A stretch of DNA of 29,912 nucleotides, taken from Dehalococcoidia bacterium UBA1222 (GTDB taxonomy: Bacteria > Chloroflexota > Dehalococcoidia > Dehalococcoidales > UBA1222). The DNA lies in the NCBI GenBank assembly GCA_002309415.1, contig DBXC01000005.1:632-30543 (forward strand), in the 5' to 3' direction. Made by a program: the position numbers and the translations under genes. Of this stretch, positions 23,312 to 29,912 are shown one piece after another. Under the pieces are notes generated by a model, which was given only the letters and a program-made list of their open reading frames with translations, made no database searches and was not told where the DNA came from. The first letter of the stretch is position 1. Every line of letters starts with the position of its first letter.

Positions 23312-24469
23312 ATGAAAAAGCTTTTAGCAATTATTCTCGCAGTGCTTACCCTCGCATCTCTCTGCGCCTGTGGCGGTTCTGGCAACACCATCAAGATCGG
23401 TGTTTATGAACCTCAGTCTGGTAGCAATGGTGCCGGTGGTAAGCAGGAAATCCTTGGTATGCAGTATGCCAACTCTGTTACCCCTGAGATCGAGATTGAC
23501 GGTAAGACCTACAAAATCAAATTAGTTATCTCTGATAACGAATCATCCAATGATAAAGCAGTCTCTGCCGCATCTAAGCTCGTATCTGAAAACTGCGCCG
23601 TAGTACTCGGCTCCTATGGTTCTGGCGTTTCTATCGCCGGTTCCGATACTTTCGCCAATGCTGGCATCCCTGTCATCGGTGTTACCTGTACCAATCCTCA
23701 GGTCACTGAAGGCAACAGCCACTATTTCCGAATTTGTTTCTTGGATCCGTTCCAGGGTACAGTCCTTGCCAACTTTGCAAAAGATGAACTCAATGCAAAG
23801 AAAGCATATTGTCTCGGTCAGCTCGGCAACGACTATGATATCGGTTTGATCAACTACTTCAAACAGGCAGCTGAAAAACTTGGTATGGATGTCATCACTG
23901 CTGAATTCCCTGAGAACAACAATGACTTCGTTTCCTATCTCACCAACGCAAAGAATGCTGGTGCAGATGTAATCTTTGCTCCTTGTTCCACCAACTATGC
24001 TCAGCTCATCATCGAACAGGCCGCCGCTCAGGGCATCACTATGCCTCTCCTCGCTGGCGATACCTGGGATTCCAACCAGATCCTTGCTGCAGCTGAAGGC
24101 AAGAACATCAACATCTATGTTTCCACCTTCTATGCTGAAGGCGGCGATGTCAATTTCGAAAAAGGCTTCCGTGATTTCATCAACAGCAATTCTGTAAACA
24201 AGCAGAACAATGGTGGTAATGACATCATCGCAGCCGTTTCCGTTATGGGATATGATGCTTACTACACTGCTCTCGCAGCCATCAAGAACGCTGGCTCCGT
24301 CAAAGCAGGTGATGTTCTCAAAGCACTTCCTTCCACCACTTACACTGGTGTTACCGGTAAGATCGCATTCAACAGCATCGGCGATGCTGCCCGCGATACT
24401 GCCTACATCAAAAAGGCTAACACCGGTACTGGTCTTTGGGACTTCGTCAAGGTCCAGACCATCAACTAG
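23312..24469 (+). CDS. livJ: Branched-chain amino acid type ABC transporter substrate-binding lipoprotein
   Basis: 385 residues from ATG 23312; GGAGG lies 12 bases upstream, a little far. The longer frame upstream overlaps terminator and promoter and is rejected. Signal peptide with lipobox LCAC (Cys20). The mature domain is a Leu/Ile/Val-binding type I fold: IKIGVYEPQSGSNGAGGKQEILGMQYA, LVISDNESSNDKAVSAASKLVSENCAVVLGS, GIPVIGVTCTNP, and FEKGFRDFIN. Ligands of this class are branched-chain amino acids, but amides, urea and other amino acids also occur. It heads a complete livJHMGF set. Two hairpins after the gene suggest higher livJ mRNA levels. Confidence 0.87.
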   Translation: MKKLLAIILAVLTLASLCACGGSGNTIKIGVYEPQSGSNGAGGKQEILGMQYANSVTPEIEIDGKTYKIKLVISDNESSNDKAVSAASKLVSENCAVVLGSYGSGVSIAGSDTFANAGIPVIGVTCTNPQVTEGNSHYFRICFLDPFQGTVLANFAKDELNAKKAYCLGQLGNDYDIGLINYFKQAAEKLGMDVITAEFPENNNDFVSYLTNAKNAGADVIFAPCSTNYAQLIIEQAAAQGITMPLLAGDTWDSNQILAAAEGKNINIYVSTFYAEGGDVNFEKGFRDFINSNSVNKQNNGGNDIIAAVSVMGYDAYYTALAAIKNAGSVKAGDVLKALPSTTYTGVTGKIAFNSIGDAARDTAYIKKANTGTGLWDFVKVQTIN

Positions 24470-24498
24470 GTCTTTAAAAAGATAACTTAGTATTTTAG

Positions 24499-24529
24499 AC
24501 ACATAGCGGGTTCAATACCCGCTATGTGT
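24499..24529 (+). repeat. First livJ-livH intergenic hairpin
   Basis: ACACATAGCGGGT (24499-24511), 5-nt loop, ACCCGCTATGTGT (24517-24529): a perfect 13-bp stem 30 bases after the livJ stop. Only two T follow, so termination would be partial; protection of the livJ 3' end or processing is likely. Confidence 0.85.
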
Positions 24530-24548
24530 TACATATCGAAGATGGACC

Positions 24549-24587
24549 CTTCCGTCTGTTCCTTATGATCTAAGAAGCAGAGGGAAG
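24549..24587 (+). repeat. Second livJ-livH intergenic hairpin
   Basis: A 17-position stem (24549-24565 with 24571-24587) has 15 pairs, including one G-U, two mismatches and the 5-nt loop TGATC. It ends 20 bases before the livH AAGGAG. It could act as an additional stabiliser or as a site that limits transcription or translation of livHMGF. Confidence 0.7.
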
Positions 24588-24621
24588 ATTTCATAAACGA
24601 TAACAGTAAGGAGTGAACAGC

Positions 24622-25509
24622 ATGTCAGATTTCATACAGGCTAATCTGCCTTATCTGCTGGCTGGTATCTCTGTGGGTGGTCAGTATGCATTGATCGCCA
24701 TCGGTTATACGATGGTGTATGGTATTTTGCGCTTGATCAACTTTGCCCATGGTGATGTCTTTATGGCAGCCGGTTTGATAATGGTCTTCGCTTCTGCATC
24801 ATTACCGATGTATATTTCAATACCGCTGGTCATCATCGTTACCGTACTTTTGGGCTTCATGATCGAGCGTGTCGCTTACAAGCCTCTTAGATCTGCCCCC
24901 AGAATGTCAGTAATGATTTCAGCTATCGGTGTTTCCTACCTGATTCAGAACTGTGCACTCTATTTCACCGGTGGTCTTCCCAGAGTCTTCCCGGCTATTC
25001 CTTGGCTGTCAGATTCTGTGAATATCTTTGGTGCTGTTACCAAGAGTGTTACCGTCATCACTCCTATAATCACTATCGCTTTGGTCGTTGCTTTGGTCCT
25101 CTTCATCAAGAAGACTAAGGTTGGTATGGCCATGCGTGCTGTATCACGTGATTTCCAGACCAGTCAGCTCATGGGCATCAAGATCGATAACGTCATCAGT
25201 ATGACCTTTATCATCGGTTGTTTCTTGGCTGCTGTCGGTGCACTCCTTTACTTCTCCAATTATCAGTCAGTCATTCCTACATCCGGTGCCATGCCGGGTC
25301 TCAAAGCTTTTGTTGCTGCCGTATTCGGCGGTATCGGCTCGATCCCCGGTGCTGTTATCGGCGCATTCCTCATTGGTATCGTTGAGAACATCATCAAGGG
25401 TGTCGGTTGGACGACATTCTCTGATGCTTTTACTTTTGTATTGTTAGTCGTCATTTTGATGGTCAAGCCGACGGGCATCTTTGGCGAAAAGAAGACGGAT
25501 AAGGTGTAG
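24622..25509 (+). CDS. livH: Branched-chain amino acid ABC transporter permease LivH
   Basis: 295 residues from ATG 24622, with AAGGAG (24608-24613) eight bases before; an upstream GTG overlaps that SD and is rejected. About eight membrane segments. The GGQYALIAIGYTMVYGILRLINFAHGDVFM start is diagnostic for LivH, with later VMISAIGVSYLIQN, MRAVSRDFQTSQLMGI (ATPase contact loop) and AVFGGIGSIPGAVIGA. It forms the membrane channel with LivM. Its TAG stop is followed after 5 bases by the livM ATG. Confidence 0.93.
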   Translation: MSDFIQANLPYLLAGISVGGQYALIAIGYTMVYGILRLINFAHGDVFMAAGLIMVFASASLPMYISIPLVIIVTVLLGFMIERVAYKPLRSAPRMSVMISAIGVSYLIQNCALYFTGGLPRVFPAIPWLSDSVNIFGAVTKSVTVITPIITIALVVALVLFIKKTKVGMAMRAVSRDFQTSQLMGIKIDNVISMTFIIGCFLAAVGALLYFSNYQSVIPTSGAMPGLKAFVAAVFGGIGSIPGAVIGAFLIGIVENIIKGVGWTTFSDAFTFVLLVVILMVKPTGIFGEKKTDKV

Positions 25510-25514
25510 TGAAG

Positions 25515-26756
25515 ATGTTTAAGAAGATCAACAATGCACTTAATCCGTCGTTAAGACATCCTGAACAGGAAAGAGCCAGCAGGATCAATAAAGTCGGCGC
25601 TATCATTCTGCTTGCGATACTCTATGTATTCCTGTTCGTCTTGGATAACTTCCTTCCGGCCAGCTCTTTTACCGGCATGCTCATTCCGGTGCTCCGCAAG
25701 GGTGCTATCTATGCACTCCTCTGTGTTTCCATGAACCTCCTGAACGGTTTTACAGGTCTCTTCTCTCTGGGTCAGGCAGGTTTCATGCTCATCGGTGGTT
25801 ATGCCTATGCTATTCTTAGCATTCCGGCTTCTCAGCATGCCGCTGTTTATCAGTATTTTGATGGCGGTGCCATCCAGTTCTCCATCCCTGAATTCTTCAG
25901 TTCTTTCCTTGGCGCAGGACTTGGTTCCTTCGTCGGTTCGATCATTTGTATCATCATTGCCGGTTGTATCGCGGCAGTATTTGCTGCACTGGTCGGTATT
26001 CCGGTACTGAGACTTAAGAGCGATTATCTCGCCATTGCTACTCTTGGCTTTGCTGAGATTATCCGAGCTCTCTTCCAGTGGAACGGTTTTGGTCTCATAA
26101 CCAACGGTTCCAACCTGCTTCGAAAGTACACGGCACTCTCCGATATCAGATGGGACATCGGTTCGGTTTCTCTCAAATTCGGTACAGTATTCGTTTTCTT
26201 AATCGTGACGATCTGTATCCTGCTCATTATTCTGCTCATCAATTCATCTTACGGACGTGCTTTCAAGGCCATCCGAGATGATGAGATTTCTGCAGAGGCT
26301 ATGGGTATCAACCTCTTCAAACACAAGATGATGTCATTCATCATTTCCAGCTTCTTTGCTGGTGTAGGTGGTGCTCTCCTTGCAATGTATCAGACCACCA
26401 TCCAGTCGGCCGCATTTACTTCCGCTATGACTTATGAAATCCTCCTCATGGTCGTTATCGGTGGTGTCGGTTCTGTCTCTGGCAGCGGTATAGCAGCATT
26501 TCTTTATATCGCAGCGAACGAATGGTGGCTCAGATTCCTCGACAGCGGCGCTATCGGCAACATCGAGGTATCTTTCTTCAGAGGCGGTTTCCGAAAGGTT
26601 ATCTTCTCCATTGCCATCATGATCATCGTGCTGTTCTTCTCTCGCGGTATCATGGGCGACAAAGAACTATCTATTACCGGCGTGATCAATTGGTTCAAGA
26701 GTCGTAAGGAACGAAAACTGGCCAAGAAAGTCAACGCCGCTAAGGAAGGAGAATAA
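25515..26756 (+). CDS. livM: Branched-chain amino acid ABC transporter permease LivM
   Basis: 413 residues from ATG 25515 with AAGGTG eight bases upstream; a GTG at 25509 would overlap the livH stop and lies too close to the SD. Membrane segments begin about residue 25. LivM signatures are GLFSLGQAGFMLIGGYAYA, VLRLKSDYLAIATLGFAEIIRALF, FKAIRDDEISAEAMGIN and VVIGGVGSVSGSGIAAFL. The C-terminal tail after the last membrane segment is short and strongly basic (SRKERKLAKK). Partner of LivH. Confidence 0.93.
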   Translation: MFKKINNALNPSLRHPEQERASRINKVGAIILLAILYVFLFVLDNFLPASSFTGMLIPVLRKGAIYALLCVSMNLLNGFTGLFSLGQAGFMLIGGYAYAILSIPASQHAAVYQYFDGGAIQFSIPEFFSSFLGAGLGSFVGSIICIIIAGCIAAVFAALVGIPVLRLKSDYLAIATLGFAEIIRALFQWNGFGLITNGSNLLRKYTALSDIRWDIGSVSLKFGTVFVFLIVTICILLIILLINSSYGRAFKAIRDDEISAEAMGINLFKHKMMSFIISSFFAGVGGALLAMYQTTIQSAAFTSAMTYEILLMVVIGGVGSVSGSGIAAFLYIAANEWWLRFLDSGAIGNIEVSFFRGGFRKVIFSIAIMIIVLFFSRGIMGDKELSITGVINWFKSRKERKLAKKVNAAKEGE

Positions 26757-26758
26757 TC

Positions 26759-27700
26759 ATGAACGAAGATATTGTTCTCCACGTTGAAAATGTCACGATG
26801 CAGTTTGGCGGCGTCGTCGCTGTCAATAACCTTTCACTCGATGTACCCAAGGGAAAGATCATTGCTTTGATCGGTCCTAACGGTGCAGGTAAGACTACAG
26901 CATTCAACTGTATCACCGGTGTATACGAACCGACCAATGGTCTCATCACGTTCAATGGTGAACCTATCGTAAGAAACCATCCTGTCGGTGCTATGAAGAA
27001 GACCTATGCCGGTCTCAATGCTGATAGATATACATCCAAATTCGTACTCCCTAAGGAATTCGACGAATCCGATGAGGCTTACGAAAAGCGCAAGGAGGCT
27101 CTCAAAGAGATCGATAAACATGCATTTACCGACACTCAGTTGGCTCCGACCGCTGATAAGATCACAAATGTCGGTATTGCCCGAACATTCCAGAACATCC
27201 GTCTTTGGAAAAGTATGACCGTTTTCGACAACGTTCTTACTGCTAAGCATATGCGTGCTAAGCAGAACCTTTTCTCAGCAACCTTCAGGACCAGCCTTGC
27301 TGAAGAAGTCAGAATGAAGGATGAGACAGTTCAGCTCCTTGAAGAACAGAACCTGTTCAGATTCAAGGATGATCTGGCTACCAGTCTTCCTTACGGTCTC
27401 CAGCGACGTCTTGAGATCGCGCGTGCACTTGCCACCAATCCGACACTTCTGCTTCTTGATGAACCTGCTGCAGGTATGACTCCTCAGGAAACGGTGGAAC
27501 TCTGCGAATTTATCAAAGAGATCAGGAATAAATATAACCTTTCAGTCTTCCTTATCGAACATCATATGGATCTTGTCATGCAGATCTCTGATTATATCTA
27601 TGTCATCGATTTCGGCAGCGAGATCGCTCAGGGTGTCCCCAAGGACATCCAGACGAATCAGGCCGTCATCAATGCATACTTAGGAGCTGACAATGAGTAA
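26759..27700 (+). CDS. livG: Branched-chain amino acid ABC transporter ATPase LivG, with a large insertion
   Basis: 313 residues, about 55 longer than typical LivG. Walker A GPNGAGKTT (39-47), Q-loop Gln145 in ARTFQNIRLWKSMTV, signature PYGLQRRLEIARAL (211-224, Leu replacing the usual Gln after Gly), Walker B LLLLDEP (230-236), H-loop LIEHHMDLVM. Extra residues about 75-130, charged and probably helical (ESDEAYEKRKEALKEIDK), sit between Walker A and the Q-loop. AAGGAG seven bases before the ATG; it starts 2 bases after livM and overlaps livF by 8 bases. Confidence 0.9.
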   Translation: MNEDIVLHVENVTMQFGGVVAVNNLSLDVPKGKIIALIGPNGAGKTTAFNCITGVYEPTNGLITFNGEPIVRNHPVGAMKKTYAGLNADRYTSKFVLPKEFDESDEAYEKRKEALKEIDKHAFTDTQLAPTADKITNVGIARTFQNIRLWKSMTVFDNVLTAKHMRAKQNLFSATFRTSLAEEVRMKDETVQLLEEQNLFRFKDDLATSLPYGLQRRLEIARALATNPTLLLLDEPAAGMTPQETVELCEFIKEIRNKYNLSVFLIEHHMDLVMQISDYIYVIDFGSEIAQGVPKDIQTNQAVINAYLGADNE

Positions 27701-28400
27701 TATCCTTGAAATTAAAGATCTACATGTTAGCTATGGCGGTATCAAAGCCGTAAAAGGTATCACTTTCGATGTCGAGGAAGGCAGTATTATCACCCTCATT
27801 GGTTCAAACGGTGCAGGGAAGTCCACGACTTTGAATACTATCGCAGGTCTCATTAAACCTGAATCTGGCTCCATTTTCTTCGAGGGCAATGAGATCACTG
27901 GCAAAGATCCTAACTTCATCGTTTCCAGCGGTATCACCCTTGTTCCTGAAGGACGAAAGATCTTCCCTGATATGACTGTACTTGAGAACCTCAAAATCGG
28001 CGCTTATCTCAGAAAAGATGATCTTTCCGACGATATCGAATGGGTCTATTCTTTGTTCCCCAGACTGAAGGAACGATCCTGGCAGCTGGGAGGCACGCTT
28101 TCCGGCGGTGAACAGCAGATGCTGGCCGTGGGACGTGCCCTTATGAGTAAACCTAAACTCATTATGATGGACGAACCTTCATTGGGTCTTGCCCCCATCG
28201 TTGTCCGTGATATCTTTTCAATTATCCGCGAGATCAACAAGCAGGGCACTACGATCCTTCTGATCGAACAGAATGCTAACATGGCACTCAAGACCGCAAA
28301 CCATGCTTATGTCCTTGAGACCGGCCGAATCATCCTGCAGGGTTCTGGCGAGGAACTCCTTGATAATGAATCGGTCCGAGCGGCCTATCTGGGTTCTTAG
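27693..28400 (+). CDS. livF: Branched-chain amino acid ABC transporter ATPase LivF
   Basis: 235 residues, the normal LivF length. Walker A GSNGAGKST (37-45), VPEGRKIFPDMTVLENLKIGA (LivF hallmark), signature LSGGE (136-140), Walker B LIMMDEPSLGLAP (Asp160, Glu161), H-loop LLIEQNANMAL. AGGAG seven bases before the ATG, which lies inside the end of livG. With LivG it forms the ATPase pair of the importer. A strong terminator follows the stop. Confidence 0.93.
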   Translation: MSNILEIKDLHVSYGGIKAVKGITFDVEEGSIITLIGSNGAGKSTTLNTIAGLIKPESGSIFFEGNEITGKDPNFIVSSGITLVPEGRKIFPDMTVLENLKIGAYLRKDDLSDDIEWVYSLFPRLKERSWQLGGTLSGGEQQMLAVGRALMSKPKLIMMDEPSLGLAPIVVRDIFSIIREINKQGTTILLIEQNANMALKTANHAYVLETGRIILQGSGEELLDNESVRAAYLGS

Positions 28401-28424
28401 TATTCGAATCAAGTAGTCATCCTG

Positions 28425-28460
28425 AGCCTGTTTTCGAATACTTTGAAAACAGGCTTTTTT
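28425..28460 (+). terminator. Rho-independent terminator of the liv operon
   Basis: AGCCTGTTTTC (28425-28435) pairs with GAAAACAGGCT (28445-28455), 9-nt loop, T-run 28455-28460. It lies 25 bases after the livF stop. Confidence 0.92.
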
Positions 28461-28479
28461 ATAACCGAGGTTTAGTAAG

Positions 28480-28929
28480 TTGGAATTAGTGATAAAGACA
28501 TTTAAAGAGCTAACGAACGAGGAGCTTTATGAGATCCTAAAACTCCGTTCGCTTGTCTTTGTGGTGGAGCAGAACTGTATCTATCAAGATCTGGATGATC
28601 GTGATCAGGAGGCTGTTCATCTTTTTTACAGAGATGAAGACGGTATCCAGTCATATTTGCGGGTGATGGATAAAAGCGAGCATAATAACATGATAACCAT
28701 AGGCCGAGTCGTGAGCAGAAAGAGACGATCCGGTCTAGCTACTGCATTGTTAAAAGAAGGAATAAAACTGGCCGAGGAGAGATTTGGATCCGACAGCATT
28801 TATGTTGAGGCTCAGGTCTATGCAAGAAGTCTGTATGAAAAGATCGGCTTCAAGCAGATTTCGGAAGAATTTTTGGAAGATGGTATCCCGCACATCAAGA
28901 TGATCTATGAATGCGGGAATAAAGGATAA
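28480..28929 (+). CDS. ElaA-like GNAT-family N-acetyltransferase
   Basis: 149 residues from TTG 28480, with GAGG nine bases upstream. The N-terminal half, LYEILKLRSLVFVVEQNCIYQDLDDRDQEAVH, is the ElaA-family signature. The GNAT acetyl-CoA loop follows in IGRVVSRKRRSGLATALLKEGI. The C-terminal YVEAQVYARSLYEKIGFK is the usual beta-alpha end of the fold. It should transfer an acetyl group from acetyl-CoA to an amine; the substrate is unknown. The argC start lies 7 bases after the stop, so it may be co-transcribed with arginine genes, although a direct role there is not shown. Confidence 0.85.
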   Translation: MELVIKTFKELTNEELYEILKLRSLVFVVEQNCIYQDLDDRDQEAVHLFYRDEDGIQSYLRVMDKSEHNNMITIGRVVSRKRRSGLATALLKEGIKLAEERFGSDSIYVEAQVYARSLYEKIGFKQISEEFLEDGIPHIKMIYECGNKG

Positions 28930-28936
28930 AAGACCG

Positions 28937-29866
28937 ATGACAAAGGTTTTTATTGATGGCAATTCAGGAACGACTGGTCTTCAAATTGAAGAAAGACTGA
29001 AGTCCAGGCACGACCTTGAACTGCTGAAGATAGCTGAAGATAAGAGAAAAGACACAGACGAGAGAAAGCGTCTCCTGAATATGGCCGACGTCGTCTTCCT
29101 GTGCCTTCCTGATGCCGCGGCTAAAGAATCGGTCTCTCTAATCGATAATAAAGATGTTTGTGTGATCGATGCATCCACAGCTCACAGATGTGATCCTGAC
29201 TGGGTGTATGGTTTCCCTGAGATCGGTAATACCAAAAAGATTGCTGGATCGAAGCGTGTCGCTAATCCCGGCTGTCATGCTACCGGTTTTATCAGCACTG
29301 TATATCCTTTGATCCACAATGATCTGCTTCCTGAAGATGCTCTTCTGAGTTGTTTCTCGCTTTCCGGTTATACCGGCGGCGGACGCTCGATGATTGAAGC
29401 TTATGAGAGTGAGCAGAAAGGTGTTGCTCTCAATAGTCCTTGTGTATATGCACTGGGACAGCACCATAAGCATATCCCTGAGATGATGAAGGTCTGCGGT
29501 CTCAAGACTCAGCCGATCTTCGTTCCGGTAGTCGACGATTATGCGCAGGGAATGGCGACTACTGTGATGCTTCAGTCTTGTCAGTTGAAGAAGAAAGTTT
29601 CTGCCGATGAGTTGGTCGAGATGTATAACCATTTTTATTCAGGTTGCCAATTGATATCGGTTAGTAGTATCTTAAACACTCCTGAAAAAATATATGCTAA
29701 TCAGTTTGCCGGAAAAGACACATTACAAATCATTGTCGCCGGCAATGGTGAGCAGATATCGGTGACGGCACTCTTTGACAACCTTGGGAAAGGTGCTGCA
29801 GGAGCGGCGATACAGAATATGAATATCGTACTTGGGTTGGATCAGACGACAGGGCTGGTCCTCTAA
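28937..29866 (+). CDS. argC: N-acetyl-gamma-glutamyl-phosphate reductase (short type)
   Basis: 309 residues from ATG 28937; the frame extends ten residues upstream, but into the acetyltransferase gene. It is the short ArgC class. The nucleotide-binding start has FIDGNSGTTGLQI. The catalytic Cys113 lies in ANPGCHATGF, and the LGQHHKHIPEM segment (His176, 177, 179) provides the catalytic His. It reduces N-acetylglutamyl phosphate to the semialdehyde with NADPH in arginine synthesis. AAAGG lies 11 bases before the start. The probable argJ gene follows 11 bases after the stop, a common gene order. Confidence 0.93.
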   Translation: MTKVFIDGNSGTTGLQIEERLKSRHDLELLKIAEDKRKDTDERKRLLNMADVVFLCLPDAAAKESVSLIDNKDVCVIDASTAHRCDPDWVYGFPEIGNTKKIAGSKRVANPGCHATGFISTVYPLIHNDLLPEDALLSCFSLSGYTGGGRSMIEAYESEQKGVALNSPCVYALGQHHKHIPEMMKVCGLKTQPIFVPVVDDYAQGMATTVMLQSCQLKKKVSADELVEMYNHFYSGCQLISVSSILNTPEKIYANQFAGKDTLQIIVAGNGEQISVTALFDNLGKGAAGAAIQNMNIVLGLDQTTGLVL

Positions 29867-29877
29867 AGGAGAATAAT

Positions 29878-29912
29878 ATGAGATTTACGAATGGCGGTGT
29901 CTGTGCTCCGCA
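29878..29912 (+). CDS. argJ: 5' end of probable argJ (partial)
   Basis: ATG 29878 has AAAGGAG five bases upstream and encodes MRFTNGGVCAP before the window ends. The GGVCAP start resembles the GGVTAPKGF opening of ArgJ, the bifunctional ornithine acetyltransferase/N-acetylglutamate synthase. Position directly after argC supports this. Only eleven residues are visible. Confidence 0.65.
   Translation, partial: MRFTNGGVCAP

Noticed and set aside
23543..24502. Long antisense frame (319 codons) opposite livJ
   Set aside because: It lies wholly over a secure livJ frame, has no start context or homologous motif, and reflects codon bias of the sense gene.

Overview
The window reads as a chromosomal segment of a low-to-moderate GC, Gram-positive-type anaerobe, most likely a clostridial Bacillota. 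This placement is inference. It rests on purine-rich Shine-Dalgarno sites with frequent TTG/GTG starts, lipoprotein-type binding proteins (lipobox Cys) for the ABC importers, OmpR-type two-component and MerR/TetR regulators, and a siroheme-dependent tetrapyrrole pathway typical of anaerobes. No rRNA, complete tRNA, CRISPR array, insertion sequence or phage gene was seen. No gene-free stretch exceeds about 240 bases.

Layout. (1) 1-3094: the 3' end of an acidic, aromatic-rich protein with a strong terminator; a tRNA-3'-end-like fragment; a leftward pair (small Cys-rich protein, then a TetR-like regulator); a transglutaminase-like lipoprotein; and a MerR regulator whose promoter contains a perfect palindrome. 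(2) 3331-8762: one compact seven-gene operon with an AhbC/NirJ1-type radical SAM enzyme, AhbA and AhbB siroheme decarboxylase subunits, a FecBCD/BtuFCD-type importer (binding lipoprotein, permease, ATPase) and a precorrin-2 dehydrogenase/ferrochelatase. The set fits siroheme-to-haem (or haem d1-like) chemistry coupled to uptake of iron or an iron-tetrapyrrole. (3) 8777-14546: a convergent UbiA-type prenyltransferase, then a rightward Fe(III)-type importer (binding lipoprotein, fused two-domain permease, ATPase) followed at once by a GT-B glycosyltransferase. (4) 14527-17467: two leftward tandem paralogous small membrane/secreted proteins, divergent from a response regulator/histidine kinase pair. 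(5) 17511-21157: an HI0933-family flavoprotein, a Fic protein with a 21-nt repeat, a SpoU-type RNA methyltransferase and a leftward TIGR04076-like protein. (6) 21244-23125: a binding lipoprotein and permease of the NMT1/SsuA-SsuC type, divergently transcribed and without an adjacent ATPase. (7) 23312-28400: a complete branched-chain amino acid type importer, livJHMGF, with two hairpins between livJ and livH. (8) 28480-29912: an ElaA-like acetyltransferase, argC and the first codons of a probable argJ.

Themes: four ABC import systems lie in 25 kb, two of them plausibly iron-related. In two of them the binding-protein gene is separated from the permease gene by strong RNA hairpins, as expected when binding protein must exceed the membrane complex. 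Several promoters show an extended -10 (TGnTAnnnT), and two of these sit so close to the start codon that leaderless mRNAs are likely. The strongest candidates for something new are the haem-enzyme/importer operon and the two-component system with its paralogous small-protein partners.
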